Shown here: positions 54,493 through 64,000 of the stretch, one piece after another | Numbering within the stretch: position 1 is the first letter of the stretch | Layout: each line of letters opens with the position of its first letter | NCBI GenBank assembly: GCA_902620525.1 | Contig: CACNIK010000001.1 | Coordinates: 229,501-293,500 of the forward strand | DNA length: 64,000 bases | Source: an uncultured Pelagibacteraceae bacterium | GTDB taxonomy: Bacteria > Pseudomonadota > Alphaproteobacteria > Pelagibacterales > Pelagibacteraceae | Direction: 5' to 3' | Notes under the pieces: model-generated | Told to the model about the DNA's origin: nothing | The model's input: only the letters and a program-made list of their open reading frames with translations | Databases searched by the model: none | Program-made: the position numbers and the translations under genes

Positions 54493-55896
54493 TTAAAAAT
54501 GAATTGGTCTTTTATCAACAGCTAATGCAGCCTCTTTTATAGCTTCTGTGTGAGTTGGATGTGCATGGCAAGTTCTAGCTATATCTTCTGCACTTGCACC
54601 AAATTCCATTGCCAAAGCCATTTCGGCTATCATATCTCCACAATGAGGCCCAATGATGTGAACACCTAATACCCTGTCAGATTTACTATCTGCTAAAATT
54701 TTTACAAAACCTTCTGTCTCATTATTTACTTTAGCTCTTGAGTTGGCTAAAAAAGGGAATTTCCCAATTTTGTATGTTATTCCATCCTTCTTGAGTTGCT
54801 CTTCTGATCTACCAACATATGCCACTTCTGGCGAAGTATAAATAACTCCAGGTATTACATTATAATTTACATGTCCTGATTGACCAGACAATAACTCTGC
54901 TACTGCTATTCCTTCTTCTTCAGCTTTATGTGCTAACATAGGACCTTCGATAACATCACCGATTGCATAGATGTTCTTAACATCTGTTTGAAGTTTATTG
55001 TTTACTTTAATTCTACCTTTTTCATCTTTTTTTATACCAATTTTACTTAAATTAAGCCCCTCTGTATAAGGTTTTCTTCCAACAGCAATTAACGTTTTTT
55101 CGGCTGAAATTATATCTTTGGTATTTTTTTCATTACTTTGGTATTCAATTTTTACTTCGTTACCAAGATCTTTTATTGATAAAACTTTAGAGTTTAATTT
55201 AAATTTAATTCCTTGTTTTGTTAATATTTTTTGAAATTCATTTGAGACTTCCCGATCCATTCCTGGTGTTATGAAAGGCAGGTTTTCAATAACAGTAACT
55301 TCAGCTCCTAATCTTTTCCAAACTGATCCCATTTCCAAACCAATATATCCACCTCCAATAACAACTAAAGATTTTGGCACTGAGCTTAAAGAAAGCGCTG
55401 CAGTAGAGGAGATAATATTTTTTTCGTCTATTTTTACTCCTGGTAATGAAGAAGCATAGGACCCAGTGGCTATAACAATATTTTTCGTATTATATGAAGT
55501 TTTTTTTCCTTCATTGTAAACTACCACATTTGTTGGTGAGAATATAACTCCCTTACCTTTCAAATAACTCACTTTGTTCTTTTTAAATAAAAATTCAACA
55601 CCCTTAGTCAATACTTGAACCGATTTTTCTTTATTTCTCATCATTTTTTCTACGTTTAACCTCACATCAGAGACTTCTATACCCTGATTAAAAAAATTTT
55701 TTTTAGCTTTATGATAATTTTCCGAGAGATTTAATAAACTTTTTGAAGGAATACACCCAACATTAAGACAAGTTCCACCTAGAGTTCCTCTACTCTCTAC
55801 GCATGCGGTTTTTAAACCCAATTGAGCAGCTCGAATAGCACATACGTATCCGCCAGGTCCTCCTCCAATAACAATTAGGTCAAAATTATCACTCAT
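54493..55896 (-). CDS. lpdA: Dihydrolipoyl dehydrogenase (E3)
   Basis: FAD enzyme that reoxidises dihydrolipoyl groups with NAD. The redox cysteines are 43 and 48 in GGTCLNVGCIPSKSLL. FAD motif VIGGGPGGYVCA and NAD motif VVIGGGYIGLEMGS are intact, and HAHPTHTEAIKEA supplies the catalytic His. 467 residues is standard. It follows sucB by 3 bases. As the only E3 seen here, it may also serve the pyruvate complex. Confidence 0.96.
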   Translation of the reverse strand: MSDNFDLIVIGGGPGGYVCAIRAAQLGLKTACVESRGTLGGTCLNVGCIPSKSLLNLSENYHKAKKNFFNQGIEVSDVRLNVEKMMRNKEKSVQVLTKGVEFLFKKNKVSYLKGKGVIFSPTNVVVYNEGKKTSYNTKNIVIATGSYASSLPGVKIDEKNIISSTAALSLSSVPKSLVVIGGGYIGLEMGSVWKRLGAEVTVIENLPFITPGMDREVSNEFQKILTKQGIKFKLNSKVLSIKDLGNEVKIEYQSNEKNTKDIISAEKTLIAVGRKPYTEGLNLSKIGIKKDEKGRIKVNNKLQTDVKNIYAIGDVIEGPMLAHKAEEEGIAVAELLSGQSGHVNYNVIPGVIYTSPEVAYVGRSEEQLKKDGITYKIGKFPFLANSRAKVNNETEGFVKILADSKSDRVLGVHIIGPHCGDMIAEMALAMEFGASAEDIARTCHAHPTHTEAIKEAALAVDKRPIHF

Positions 55897-55899
55897 GAA

Positions 55900-57255
55900 T
55901 TAAAGATTTAAAAATAATCTCTTCGGTTGCTCTAAAGAGTCCTTAATTATTTTCAAAAATGAAACAGCTTCCTTTCCATCAATTATTCTATGATCATATG
56001 ATAATGCCAAATACATAATTGGCTTTATCTTTACTTCTCCATCTTCTACAACTGGTCTTTCAATAATGTTATGCATTCCAAGAACTGCTGATTGTGGAGG
56101 ATTTAAAATTGGAGTTGATAACATAGATCCATAGATACCTCCGTTGGTAATAGTAAAAGTGCCTCCTTGAAGATCTTCAATGGTTATTTTTCCATCTCTT
56201 GCTTTCTGACTAAGCATACCAACATTCTTTTCAATATCAGCGAAAGAAAGTTCATCTGAATTTCTGATAACTGGAACTACTAAACCTTTATCGGTACCTA
56301 CAGCTATACTAATATTATAATAGTTTTTATAAACAATTTCATCGCCTTGAATTTCTGCATTTATTGCGGGATAATTTTTTAAACCAATTATGCAAGCCTT
56401 AACAAAAAAAGACATAAATCCCAATTTAACAGAATATTTTTTTTGAAATTCTTCTTTATAATTATTTCTCATTTGAATTACCTCATACATATTAACCTCG
56501 TTAAATGTTGTAAGCATTGCAGCATTTTCTTGTGCTTCTTTTAATCTTTTAGCAATTGTAAGTCTTAGTCTCGTCATTTTGATTCTTTCTTCTGGACCGT
56601 GGGCTTTCCTTCTTTCTGATGGTGAGGGTTTAACACCCATTAGACTCATTACATCTTCCTTCAACACTAAACCATTTTTGCCACTTCCTTTAATTGAGTG
56701 AATATCAATTTTTTTTTCTGAAACTATTTTTCTTGCGGCTGGAGAGACTCTTGGCTCAGTATCATTTATTTTATTTTTTTCATTATGTATCTCCTCTAAT
56801 ACAAGTGGCTCTTCCTCTAGAATAAATGGTTCCTCATTAAAAATTTTTTGATTGCTCTCCTGGTTAAGGACTAGAGGCTCAGCTTGTTTTTTTTTCTCAA
56901 TTTTAGCCTTTTTAATGTGTTTTAAAGTTTTTTCTACTTTATCATTATCATTTTCTATTTTTGGAGGAGAATAATTTTTTTCACCTAAATTACTTTCAGA
57001 TGTTGTTGAAGATAATTTTGATTGAGTGATTGATCCAAGCAAAGCACCAACGTTTACAGTTTCGCCTTCTTTAGCAGAAATACTTTCCAGTACTCCGTTT
57101 GATGGAGAGGGAACTTCTACATTTACTTTATCTGTTTCCAGTTCAACAATAGGTTCGTCAGAGGAAACTTTATCCCCTTTATTTTTCAACCACTTTGCTA
57201 CTGTGGCTTCAGTAACAGATTCTCCAAGAGTAGGTACAACGATTTTTTCAGACAT
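55900..57255 (-). CDS. sucB: 2-oxoglutarate dehydrogenase E2, dihydrolipoyl succinyltransferase
   Basis: E2 core of the oxoglutarate complex. The lipoyl lysine is Lys43 in ETDKVN. A Lys/Glu-rich linker runs from about 85 to 170. The subunit-binding domain is [17 protein letters not shown]. The catalytic domain ends with [14 protein letters not shown]. 451 residues is normal. It overlaps sucA by one base. Confidence 0.96.
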   Translation of the reverse strand: MSEKIVVPTLGESVTEATVAKWLKNKGDKVSSDEPIVELETDKVNVEVPSPSNGVLESISAKEGETVNVGALLGSITQSKLSSTTSESNLGEKNYSPPKIENDNDKVEKTLKHIKKAKIEKKKQAEPLVLNQESNQKIFNEEPFILEEEPLVLEEIHNEKNKINDTEPRVSPAARKIVSEKKIDIHSIKGSGKNGLVLKEDVMSLMGVKPSPSERRKAHGPEERIKMTRLRLTIAKRLKEAQENAAMLTTFNEVNMYEVIQMRNNYKEEFQKKYSVKLGFMSFFVKACIIGLKNYPAINAEIQGDEIVYKNYYNISIAVGTDKGLVVPVIRNSDELSFADIEKNVGMLSQKARDGKITIEDLQGGTFTITNGGIYGSMLSTPILNPPQSAVLGMHNIIERPVVEDGEVKIKPIMYLALSYDHRIIDGKEAVSFLKIIKDSLEQPKRLFLNL

Positions 57256-60143
57256 TAATTAAGCTTCCCAACTACCTTTTCTAATATTTTTTTTTGTTCT
57301 GCAAGATGTTTATTATAATTTCCAGTCGCAGTTGTGGATGAGGCATTTCTTCCGATATATTTAACTGTTGTGTTTTTAAATTCAATTATTTCAAGTGTCC
57401 TATCGATATAATTTCTCACAGTATTCCACGCCCCCATATTCTTTGGTTCCTCTTGACACCAAATAAATTCAGCATTTTCGTATCTTCTCAAAATTTTCGC
57501 TAATGTTTTTGCTGGAAAAGGATATAGTTGTTCTATTCTTACGATTGTTAATTTGTCATTTTTTGACTTTTCTCTTGCTTCTAATAAATCAAAATAAACT
57601 TTACCAGAACACATTACAACTCTTTCAATTTTTTTATCTTCAACCAACTTGATAATTTTTGACTTGTTTACATATGCATGATCCTCGAGAACTCTGTGGA
57701 AACTATTTTTTTTAGTAAAATCTTCAATAGATGAAACACATCTCTTGTTTCTTAACAAAGATTTAGGCGTCATAACTATTAAGGGTTTTCTAAATGCTCT
57801 ATGCATTTGCCTTCTCAAAGCATGAAAATAATTGGCAGGAGTAGTACAATTAACTACCTGTATATTTTCTCCAGCGCACATCTGTAAAAACCTTTCTAAT
57901 CTAGCTGATGAATGTTCTGGACCTTGACCTTCATAGGCATGGGGTAACAAAAGAACTAGGCCGCTAGCTCTTCCCCATTTAGACTCTCCTGAAGTTATAA
58001 ATTGATCAATAATCACTTGCGCCCCATTAGCAAAATCCCCAAACTGAGCTTCCCATAAAACCAATGTTTCAGGTTCTGAAAGGGAATAACCAAACTCAAA
58101 TCCTAAAACTGCCAATTCAGACAACAAACTGTCTATAACCTCAAATTTTTTTTGTTTTTTTGTCAAATTATTTAAAGGGATATATCTTTGATGATTTTCT
58201 TGATTTCTCAAAACAGAGTGTCTTTGGCTAAAGGTTCCCCTTGCGGAATCTTGACCAGATAGCCTTACTGAAAAACCGTCAATTAACAAAGTCGCGAATG
58301 CCAAGGACTCTGCTGTTGACCAGTCTATAGGTGCTTTCTCGGTGAACATTTTTTGTTTTTGCTCTAATATTTTTTTTAAGGTTTTATGAATACTAAAGTT
58401 TTGAGGAATTTCAGATAATTTTTTACCTGTTTCAATTAATATTTTTTTATCTACACCACTAACACCCCTTTTATCTTTTCCTAAGCCTGGTTTAAATCTG
58501 GACCATACTCCATCGAACCATTTCAATTCAGATTTATAATTTTTTGAGTCATTAAATTGAGTTTCCAAAAATTTTTTAAAATCTTGTTTTTTCTTCTCTA
58601 TTTGGTTTTCATCTAATAAGCCCTCAAAGGATATTTTTTTAGCGTAAATGCTTAGAGTTGTTGGATGAGATCTTATCTTTTTATACATAATAGGTTGGGT
58701 AAATGAAGGTTCGTCTCCCTCATTATGCCCAAATCTTCTGTAGCAGACCATATCAATTACGACATCTCGATTAAACTTCTGTCTGTACTCAGTTGCTATC
58801 TTTGCACAATGCACAACAGCTTCGGGGTCATCTCCATTGACGTGGAATATTGGCGCCTGCGATAATTTAGCAACATCTGATGGATAAGGCGATGATCTTG
58901 CAAATCTTGGCGCAGTTGTAAAACCAATTTGATTATTTACAATAAGGTGAATAGTTCCTCCAATATTATGTCCAGGCAAACCTGACATTGCAAAACATTC
59001 AGCAACCACTCCTTGTCCAGCAAATGCAGCATCTCCATGAATTAAAACAGGAACAACTGATTTTCTACTTGGATCCTTATGAAAAAATTGTTTTGCTCTT
59101 ACCTGACCTAAAACAACAGGGTTAACAGCTTCTAAATGAGATGGGTTATCTGTTAAACTGATATGAACAATATTTCCATCAAATTCTCTGTTAGAGGATG
59201 CCCCCAAATGATATTTTACATCTCCCTCAAAATCTTCTTTGGCTGAAATACCTCTACCAAAAAATTCACTAAAAATTGCTTGATAGGATTTTCCCATCAC
59301 ATTGGCTAATACATTAAGTCTTCCTCTATGAGGCATGCCAATTTTTATCTCTTTGACACCTAAATTTCCTCCTCTTTTGATTATTTGCTCTAAAGCTGGT
59401 ATTAAAGACTCACCTCCATCTAATCCAAATCTTTTTGTGCCTACAAATTTTACTTGTAGGTATTTTTCAAAACCTTCGGCTTCAATAATTTTGTTTAAGA
59501 TTGCTTTTTTTCCATTTTCCGTGAAAGAGATATTTTTTTCAGGACCTTCGATTCTATTACGTACCCAGGCTTTTTCATCTGGGTCACTCATGTGCATAAA
59601 TTCATAGCCTATTGTAGAACAATAAGTTTTTTTTAATATTTTAAGAATTTCGTTTAAATTACCGTATTGTAAACCAAGCACTCCATCTAAAAAAATTTTT
59701 CGATTAAAATCTTTTTTATTAAATCCGTAAGACTCTGGTTTTAGCTCGGGATGTTCTTCTTTTATTTGTAAATTTAAAGGGTCTAAATTTGCAATTAAAT
59801 GTCCTCTTATTCTGTATGCCCTAATTAACATAATTGCTCTTACAGAATCAGTTGATGCTTGCTTGATAGAAGATAGTTCTGGAGCTTTCTCTTCTATATT
59901 TTCTTTGGAGTTTTTATGATTATAAACTTGTTTGATCTTTTTTGGATTCCAGCTAGGGCCTGTTATATTCTGTAAAACGTTCTTAGAGTCCTCTTTTAAA
60001 CCATCAAAAAATTCAATCCAGTCGTCAGTTAAAAGTTTAGGATTTTGTAGATATAAGGCATAATATTCCTCTATATATTTACTATTTACTCCTGTTAAAA
60101 ATGAAGTTTTTTTGTATGTTTGATTGTTCTTATCAACTGACAT
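57255..60143 (-). CDS. sucA: 2-oxoglutarate dehydrogenase E1
   Basis: Thiamine enzyme that decarboxylates 2-oxoglutarate, 962 residues. [20 protein letters not shown] and [12 protein letters not shown] are the cofactor-binding blocks; [16 protein letters not shown] and [20 protein letters not shown] are the C-terminal ones. The N-terminal helix that docks on E2 is present ([13 protein letters not shown]). The gene lies 33 bases after sucD. Confidence 0.97.
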   Translation of the reverse strand: MSVDKNNQTYKKTSFLTGVNSKYIEEYYALYLQNPKLLTDDWIEFFDGLKEDSKNVLQNITGPSWNPKKIKQVYNHKNSKENIEEKAPELSSIKQASTDSVRAIMLIRAYRIRGHLIANLDPLNLQIKEEHPELKPESYGFNKKDFNRKIFLDGVLGLQYGNLNEILKILKKTYCSTIGYEFMHMSDPDEKAWVRNRIEGPEKNISFTENGKKAILNKIIEAEGFEKYLQVKFVGTKRFGLDGGESLIPALEQIIKRGGNLGVKEIKIGMPHRGRLNVLANVMGKSYQAIFSEFFGRGISAKEDFEGDVKYHLGASSNREFDGNIVHISLTDNPSHLEAVNPVVLGQVRAKQFFHKDPSRKSVVPVLIHGDAAFAGQGVVAECFAMSGLPGHNIGGTIHLIVNNQIGFTTAPRFARSSPYPSDVAKLSQAPIFHVNGDDPEAVVHCAKIATEYRQKFNRDVVIDMVCYRRFGHNEGDEPSFTQPIMYKKIRSHPTTLSIYAKKISFEGLLDENQIEKKKQDFKKFLETQFNDSKNYKSELKWFDGVWSRFKPGLGKDKRGVSGVDKKILIETGKKLSEIPQNFSIHKTLKKILEQKQKMFTEKAPIDWSTAESLAFATLLIDGFSVRLSGQDSARGTFSQRHSVLRNQENHQRYIPLNNLTKKQKKFEVIDSLLSELAVLGFEFGYSLSEPETLVLWEAQFGDFANGAQVIIDQFITSGESKWGRASGLVLLLPHAYEGQGPEHSSARLERFLQMCAGENIQVVNCTTPANYFHALRRQMHRAFRKPLIVMTPKSLLRNKRCVSSIEDFTKKNSFHRVLEDHAYVNKSKIIKLVEDKKIERVVMCSGKVYFDLLEAREKSKNDKLTIVRIEQLYPFPAKTLAKILRRYENAEFIWCQEEPKNMGAWNTVRNYIDRTLEIIEFKNTTVKYIGRNASSTTATGNYNKHLAEQKKILEKVVGKLN

Positions 60144-60176
60144 TTAATACTTAATAATATCACAAATTTATTAAAA

Positions 60177-61052
60177 TCAAGCTTTAAGTTTTTCAAAAAG
60201 CGTTTTACCTATATCTGCTGGTGATTTTGAAATAGTAATACCTGCTGATTTCATAATTTCAATCTTGTCCTCAGCCCCACCTTTACCTCCAGAGATAATA
60301 GCTCCTGCATGACCCATTCGTCTACCAGGAGGTGCGGTTAAACCCGCTACAAAACCAACCATTGGTTTTTTTATTTTACTTTTTTTTATAAACTCAGCAG
60401 CTTCTTCCTCTGCAGAACCTCCGATTTCACCAATCATTACAATTGAACTTGTTTCATCGTCTTTTAAAAATAATTCTAAACAATCAATAAAATTAGTTCC
60501 ATTAATTGGATCTCCGCCTATTCCTACACATGTGGACTGTCCTAGTCCATTTTGAGAAGTCTGAAATACTGCTTCATATGTAAGAGTTCCAGACCTGGAG
60601 ACTATACCTACATTACCTTTTTTGTGAATTTGTCCTGGCATTATTCCAATTTTACATTCGTCCGGAGTAATAACACCAGGACAATTAGGGCCGACCAATC
60701 TTGAAGAGCTACTTTGTAATTTTTTTTTTACTTGTATCATATCATTAATGGGTATTCCCTCGGTTATACATACTATTAACTCGATCTCAGCGTCTAAAGC
60801 TTCGAGAATTGCTGATGCTGCAAATTTAGGTGGCACGTATATCATGGTTGCAGTTGAACCTGTTGCCTTTTTCGCATCTAAAACTGTATCAAAGACTGGA
60901 AGATTTAAATGTGTTTGTCCACCTTTTTTAGGAGTAACACCTCCAACTAATCTGGTGCCGTAATTTAACGCTTGTTCTGAGTGAAACGTACCATGCTTAC
61001 CTGTAAATCCCTGACATATAACCTTCGTTTTTTTATCAACCAAAATAGCCAC
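60177..61052 (-). CDS. sucD: Succinyl-CoA synthetase alpha subunit
   Basis: CoA-binding and phosphohistidine subunit, 291 residues. [20 protein letters not shown] is the CoA loop; the catalytic histidine is in [21 protein letters not shown] is conserved. The stop of sucC is directly adjacent. Confidence 0.97.
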   Translation of the reverse strand: MAILVDKKTKVICQGFTGKHGTFHSEQALNYGTRLVGGVTPKKGGQTHLNLPVFDTVLDAKKATGSTATMIYVPPKFAASAILEALDAEIELIVCITEGIPINDMIQVKKKLQSSSSRLVGPNCPGVITPDECKIGIMPGQIHKKGNVGIVSRSGTLTYEAVFQTSQNGLGQSTCVGIGGDPINGTNFIDCLELFLKDDETSSIVMIGEIGGSAEEEAAEFIKKSKIKKPMVGFVAGLTAPPGRRMGHAGAIISGGKGGAEDKIEIMKSAGITISKSPADIGKTLFEKLKA

Positions 61053-62216
61053 TTAATTTATCGCCTCCACAATTTTCTTAGCAGCATCATTTAAATCATT
61101 AGCCGCTAATATTTTTATATTGGCATCTGCTAATATTTTTTTTCCTTCTTCAACCTTCGTGCCGGCTAACCTTACCACAAGAGGAATATCGAGCTCTATT
61201 TCTGTAGCTGCATCTATTACACCTTGAGCCAAAACATCACAACGCATAATTCCACCAAAAATATTTATTAATATTCCCTTTACGTTTTTGTCCGCTAAAA
61301 TTAATTTTAATGCTGCGGAAACTTTTTCCTTTGAAGCTCCACCACCTACGTCTAAAAAATTTGCTGGTTCTTTCCCGTGCATTTTAATTATATCCATAGT
61401 AGCCATAGCTAGGCCTGCACCATTAACCATACATCCAATTTCACCATCTAATTTTATGTATGCTAGATCATATTTACTCGCCTCAATCTCACTCGGCTCC
61501 TCCTCATTTAAATCTCTTAGTTTTAGAATTTCTGGTTGTCTAAAGAGAGCATTGTCATCGATAGTTATTTTGGCATCCAGACAATGTAAGTTATTATTTT
61601 TATTAAGTATTAAAGGATTTATTTCAACTAATGTAGCATCCTTTTTTTTTGTAACTTCTAGCATTGCATTAATTATTATTTTTCCTTGAGATATTTGATC
61701 ATTATTAAGTTTAAATGGAGATAAAATATTTTTATACTCATCCTCGGACACTTTATTTACGTCTAAAATATTTATTTTATTTATTTTTGATGAATCTTCT
61801 TGAGCTATTTTTTCTATATCCATTCCTCCTTCAGAGCTGGATATAAAGGTAATTGTGGATTTGCTTCTATCTATTAAACAAGAGATATAAAACTCTTTTT
61901 GAATTTGAGACGACTCTTCTATGTAAACTCTTTTTACCTCTTTTCCAGTTGGGCCTGTTTGGTGTGTTACCAAAACTTTACCTAGAATTTTTTTTGCAGT
62001 TTCTAATGTTTCTACTATATTTTTTGTTATCTTTACTCCTCCTGCTTTACCTCTTCCACCTGCATGTATTTGCGCTTTAACAACATATTCCCTGTTGTCA
62101 GTCAATTTTTTTTCTAATTCATCTATCTCTTCAGGATTAGTTGCAACATGACCTAAAGAAACAGGTGCGCCAAATTTTTTTAGTAAATCTTTTGCTTGAT
62201 GTTCATGAATATTCAT
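61053..62216 (-). CDS. sucC: Succinyl-CoA synthetase beta subunit
   Basis: ATP-grasp subunit, 387 residues. The N-terminal NIHEHQAKDLLKKFGAPV, the nucleotide loop HAGGRGKAGGVK and FLDVGGGASKEKV are diagnostic. It is the first gene of the sucC-sucD-sucA-sucB-lpd-priA-atp run, and diverges from the methyltransferase with 69 bases between starts. No mdh lies upstream in this window. Confidence 0.97.
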   Translation of the reverse strand: MNIHEHQAKDLLKKFGAPVSLGHVATNPEEIDELEKKLTDNREYVVKAQIHAGGRGKAGGVKITKNIVETLETAKKILGKVLVTHQTGPTGKEVKRVYIEESSQIQKEFYISCLIDRSKSTITFISSSEGGMDIEKIAQEDSSKINKINILDVNKVSEDEYKNILSPFKLNNDQISQGKIIINAMLEVTKKKDATLVEINPLILNKNNNLHCLDAKITIDDNALFRQPEILKLRDLNEEEPSEIEASKYDLAYIKLDGEIGCMVNGAGLAMATMDIIKMHGKEPANFLDVGGGASKEKVSAALKLILADKNVKGILINIFGGIMRCDVLAQGVIDAATEIELDIPLVVRLAGTKVEEGKKILADANIKILAANDLNDAAKKIVEAIN

Positions 62217-62285
62217 ATAATTTACAAAATGTTTATATCATTAAAATCAATTTTTTTAAAAATATTTTAATTGCTAAAAATTTAA

Positions 62286-62891
62286 ATGATATTTAATTAT
62301 AAATTTAATATTGATCTAAAAAAAATATCAAGTCTTACTAATTTTAGAAAAATGAAAGTCCTTGATTTTGGTTGCGGAACTGGAGTTTGGGATAATGATC
62401 AAGTAATAAAATTCCATAAATTAAGCAGAATCACCTTATATGATAAAAATAAAAATTTTATAAAACTTTTAAAAAGTAAGTACAAAAACGATAAGGTAAA
62501 AATTGATTTTAATCTTCATTCTATTTTAAATAATAAGAATTTTAATGTAATAGTTATGTCATCTGTAATCCAGTATTTAAAAGAAAAAGAGTTAGAAAAT
62601 TTAATTAATTTACTCTCAAATAATAAAAAGAATGTTACGATAATTATTACAGATGTTCCTTATATGTCGAGAATATGTGAATTTCTACTGCTTCCACTTT
62701 TTAATATTAAAAGATTTTTTTTCTCTTTAAAATTAATAATTTCTAAAGAATATTTAAAAAATGAATATAATATTTTTAACAAAAATTATTTTTCCAAGTA
62801 TAAGAAAAAGTTTAATGTTACACTAAAAAAAAATATACATGATTTACCTTTTTTAAGATATTCTGTAATTTTAAAAAAAAAGAATTGTTAA
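62286..62891 (+). CDS. Class I SAM-dependent methyltransferase-like protein
   Basis: 201 residues with an N-terminal Rossmann-type SAM site, VLDFGCGTGVWD (25-36), followed by an acidic strand end (TLYDKN) and VIVMSSVIQYL. The later half is basic with a hydrophobic stretch (FLLLPLFNIKRFFFSL). The substrate is unknown. Lysine-rich and AT-rich compared with the metabolic genes to its left; with the next membrane protein it may mark the start of a surface-polysaccharide region, but that is only a guess. Confidence 0.7.
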   Translation: MIFNYKFNIDLKKISSLTNFRKMKVLDFGCGTGVWDNDQVIKFHKLSRITLYDKNKNFIKLLKSKYKNDKVKIDFNLHSILNNKNFNVIVMSSVIQYLKEKELENLINLLSNNKKNVTIIITDVPYMSRICEFLLLPLFNIKRFFFSLKLIISKEYLKNEYNIFNKNYFSKYKKKFNVTLKKNIHDLPFLRYSVILKKKNC

Positions 62892-64000
62892 CAATTCCTA
62901 GGTTTATAAACTTTTGAAATTTGATTTATTATTTTTTTTTCATAACATTTTTCATCAAAGAATGTTAAAAAAAAAATATCAAAGCCTACATTGCCTACCA
63001 GGTAAATATTTTCAATTTCATTTTCTTGTAAATGATCTTCAAGGTGTTTTTTGTAAATCTCAAAGTATTTACTATTTTTTAATGGATAGCTATTTCCGTC
63101 TATAGTATACCACCTATTAATAGCATTAAGTTTTTCATTTATTATAAGAGAAAAAAACTGATAATGTGTTAGAACCATCTTAGATTCTTTATCTAATTTT
63201 ATTAATTCAATAACTTCGTTTAATTGTTTTATTTCTTCTGCTGGTTTTCCAGGGAAATGTGGTGTTATCCATTTTAATCCATTGAATTTTTTATCAATAA
63301 GTGATGCAGGCACAGCGTTATCAAGATTTACATTTTGAAGATCGTGAAATTTTCTTTCAGAGTTATATACTAAATGATATTTAAAAGTTATGAGTACAGT
63401 TATTAATATTAATATTAAGCTAAGATATTTGTTTTTATATTTTTGTAAAATTGTTAAATGAAAAAAAGAAGCAGCCAGAGGTATCAAAGAAAAAATATAT
63501 GTCTGATTAGATGTTATTAATTGATTAAAAATAAGTAACAAGCAGCTTAATATAATAATACTATTTATCATAAAAAATTTACCTGAGATAATTTTTTTTT
63601 TGAAAAAATAAAATGAAAATGTAAGGATTGCAAAAATATACATATGTATAAATTTAAAATGTCCGACAACGCCTCTAAATGTTATCCTGTCTGACAATCC
63701 AAAGTGAGCCATCTCGCTATCAATTATTCTGTTTCCACCTATAGATAGAGGAAATAGAATATATTGATTATAAAAATCTGAAAAATCAATTTTTGTAATA
63801 AAAAAAAATAAAAATATTAGAATTAAGCTTGTTATTGAACCTGTTAAAAAAAAACCAAACAAATTGAGTTTTTTAAATTTTAAACAAAATAAAATCACAT
63901 ACGAGATCAAAAGGATGTTAATAAAAGTTGAGGGATTTTGCATCGACACAAATGATAGGGTCATCGTGATAGGTAGTAAAAAAAAACTAATTTTAGAAAG
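62888..64000 (-). CDS. Multi-span membrane protein, possible glycosyltransferase (5' end beyond window)
   Basis: A minus-strand frame reading from the right edge, with an internal ATG at 63964; the frame is open and hydrophobic all the way to 64000, so the true start lies outside. The visible part has about eight membrane segments, then a soluble C-terminal domain (about 150 residues) with WYTIDGNSYPLKN and LVGNVGFDIFF. The shape resembles polyprenyl-linked-sugar glycosyltransferases (GT39/ArnT-like C-terminal half), but no diagnostic motif is in view. It overlaps the methyltransferase by 4 bases at the 3' end. Confidence 0.6.
   Translation of the reverse strand, partial: LSKISFFLLPITMTLSFVSMQNPSTFINILLISYVILFCLKFKKLNLFGFFLTGSITSLILIFLFFFITKIDFSDFYNQYILFPLSIGGNRIIDSEMAHFGLSDRITFRGVVGHFKFIHMYIFAILTFSFYFFKKKIISGKFFMINSIIILSCLLLIFNQLITSNQTYIFSLIPLAASFFHLTILQKYKNKYLSLILILITVLITFKYHLVYNSERKFHDLQNVNLDNAVPASLIDKKFNGLKWITPHFPGKPAEEIKQLNEVIELIKLDKESKMVLTHYQFFSLIINEKLNAINRWYTIDGNSYPLKNSKYFEIYKKHLEDHLQENEIENIYLVGNVGFDIFFLTFFDEKCYEKKIINQISKVYKPRNC

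Noticed and set aside
61288-61689. 133-residue plus-strand frame
   Set aside because: Antisense to sucC; low-complexity, no recognisable domain.

Overview
The window looks like a piece of chromosome from a SAR11-type alphaproteobacterium (Pelagibacterales, 'Candidatus Pelagibacter'-like). The DNA is very AT-rich and coding density is extreme. Many genes overlap by 1-14 bases (TAATG and ATGA junctions), no gap exceeds 300 bases, and divergent gene pairs sit only 15-29 bases apart. Gene content fits this clade: a SAM-II riboswitch before metX, a TAXI-type TRAP transporter, FdxA-CarD linkage, Coq7, and an atpHAGDC cluster separate from the F0 genes. No rRNA, CRISPR array, transposase, integrase or phage gene was seen. 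The clade assignment is an inference from composition and gene order.

Layout. 1-4215 (minus): gltD-gltB, with gltB cut by the left edge. 4384-7582: uppP, a 25-residue membrane peptide gene beside tRNA-Arg(ACG), a thiolase, a 44-residue membrane protein and an HDAC-like amidohydrolase. 7739-13393: a 30-codon leader ORF, the pyruvate dehydrogenase pair (E1 carrying its own lipoyl domain, then E2), an EamA transporter and a thioesterase. 13402-17340: a VCBS/UnbV exported protein, a periplasmic MsrB cluster with a ten-cysteine partner, and an SGNH-fold protein. 17341-22035 (minus): a TAXI TRAP transporter and an aminotransferase. 22206-26075: Suv3-like helicase, TerB-like protein, fdxA and carD. 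26083-26284: a self-contained small transcription unit for a 21-residue Lys/Arg peptide. 26404-32944: acyl-CoA synthetase directly behind tRNA-Leu(CAA), a double winged-helix regulator, YqaA, DsbB, Coq7, HNH, carboxylesterase, HIG1 and TlpA genes. 32974-38387: argH, a tiny lipoprotein, lysA, plsC, then tyrA-hisC on the other strand. 38481-41042: SAM-II riboswitch with terminator, metX, metW, gloB. 41054-47659: rplU, rpmA, obgE, proB, proA, nadD, rsfS, ctpA, rppH. 47652-62216 (minus): sucC-sucD-sucA-sucB-lpd-priA-atpH-atpA-atpG-atpD-atpC. 62286-64000: a methyltransferase and a membrane protein cut by the right edge.

How it fits together. The window holds much of central carbon and energy metabolism: pyruvate dehydrogenase E1/E2, the 2-oxoglutarate dehydrogenase and succinyl-CoA synthetase genes, and F1-ATPase. 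The lpd in the suc operon is the only E3 seen here and may serve both 2-oxoacid complexes. Amino-acid synthesis is represented by glutamate (gltBD), arginine (argH), lysine (lysA), tyrosine (tyrA), histidine (hisC), methionine (metXW) and proline (proBA).

Items most worth a second look: (1) a SAM-II aptamer whose 3' segment can pair exactly with the terminator stem just before metX; (2) the lipoyl-E1 fusion in pyruvate dehydrogenase; (3) a compact unit for a 21-residue Lys/Arg-only peptide with promoter, leader hairpin, strong Shine-Dalgarno and 15-bp terminator; (4) carD with no ordinary start codon and a +1-offset lysine-rich ORF in front; (5) several short ORFs with good ribosome sites or coupled positions; (6) tRNAs placed directly against protein starts; (7) a secreted MsrB with an unrecognised cysteine-rich partner.
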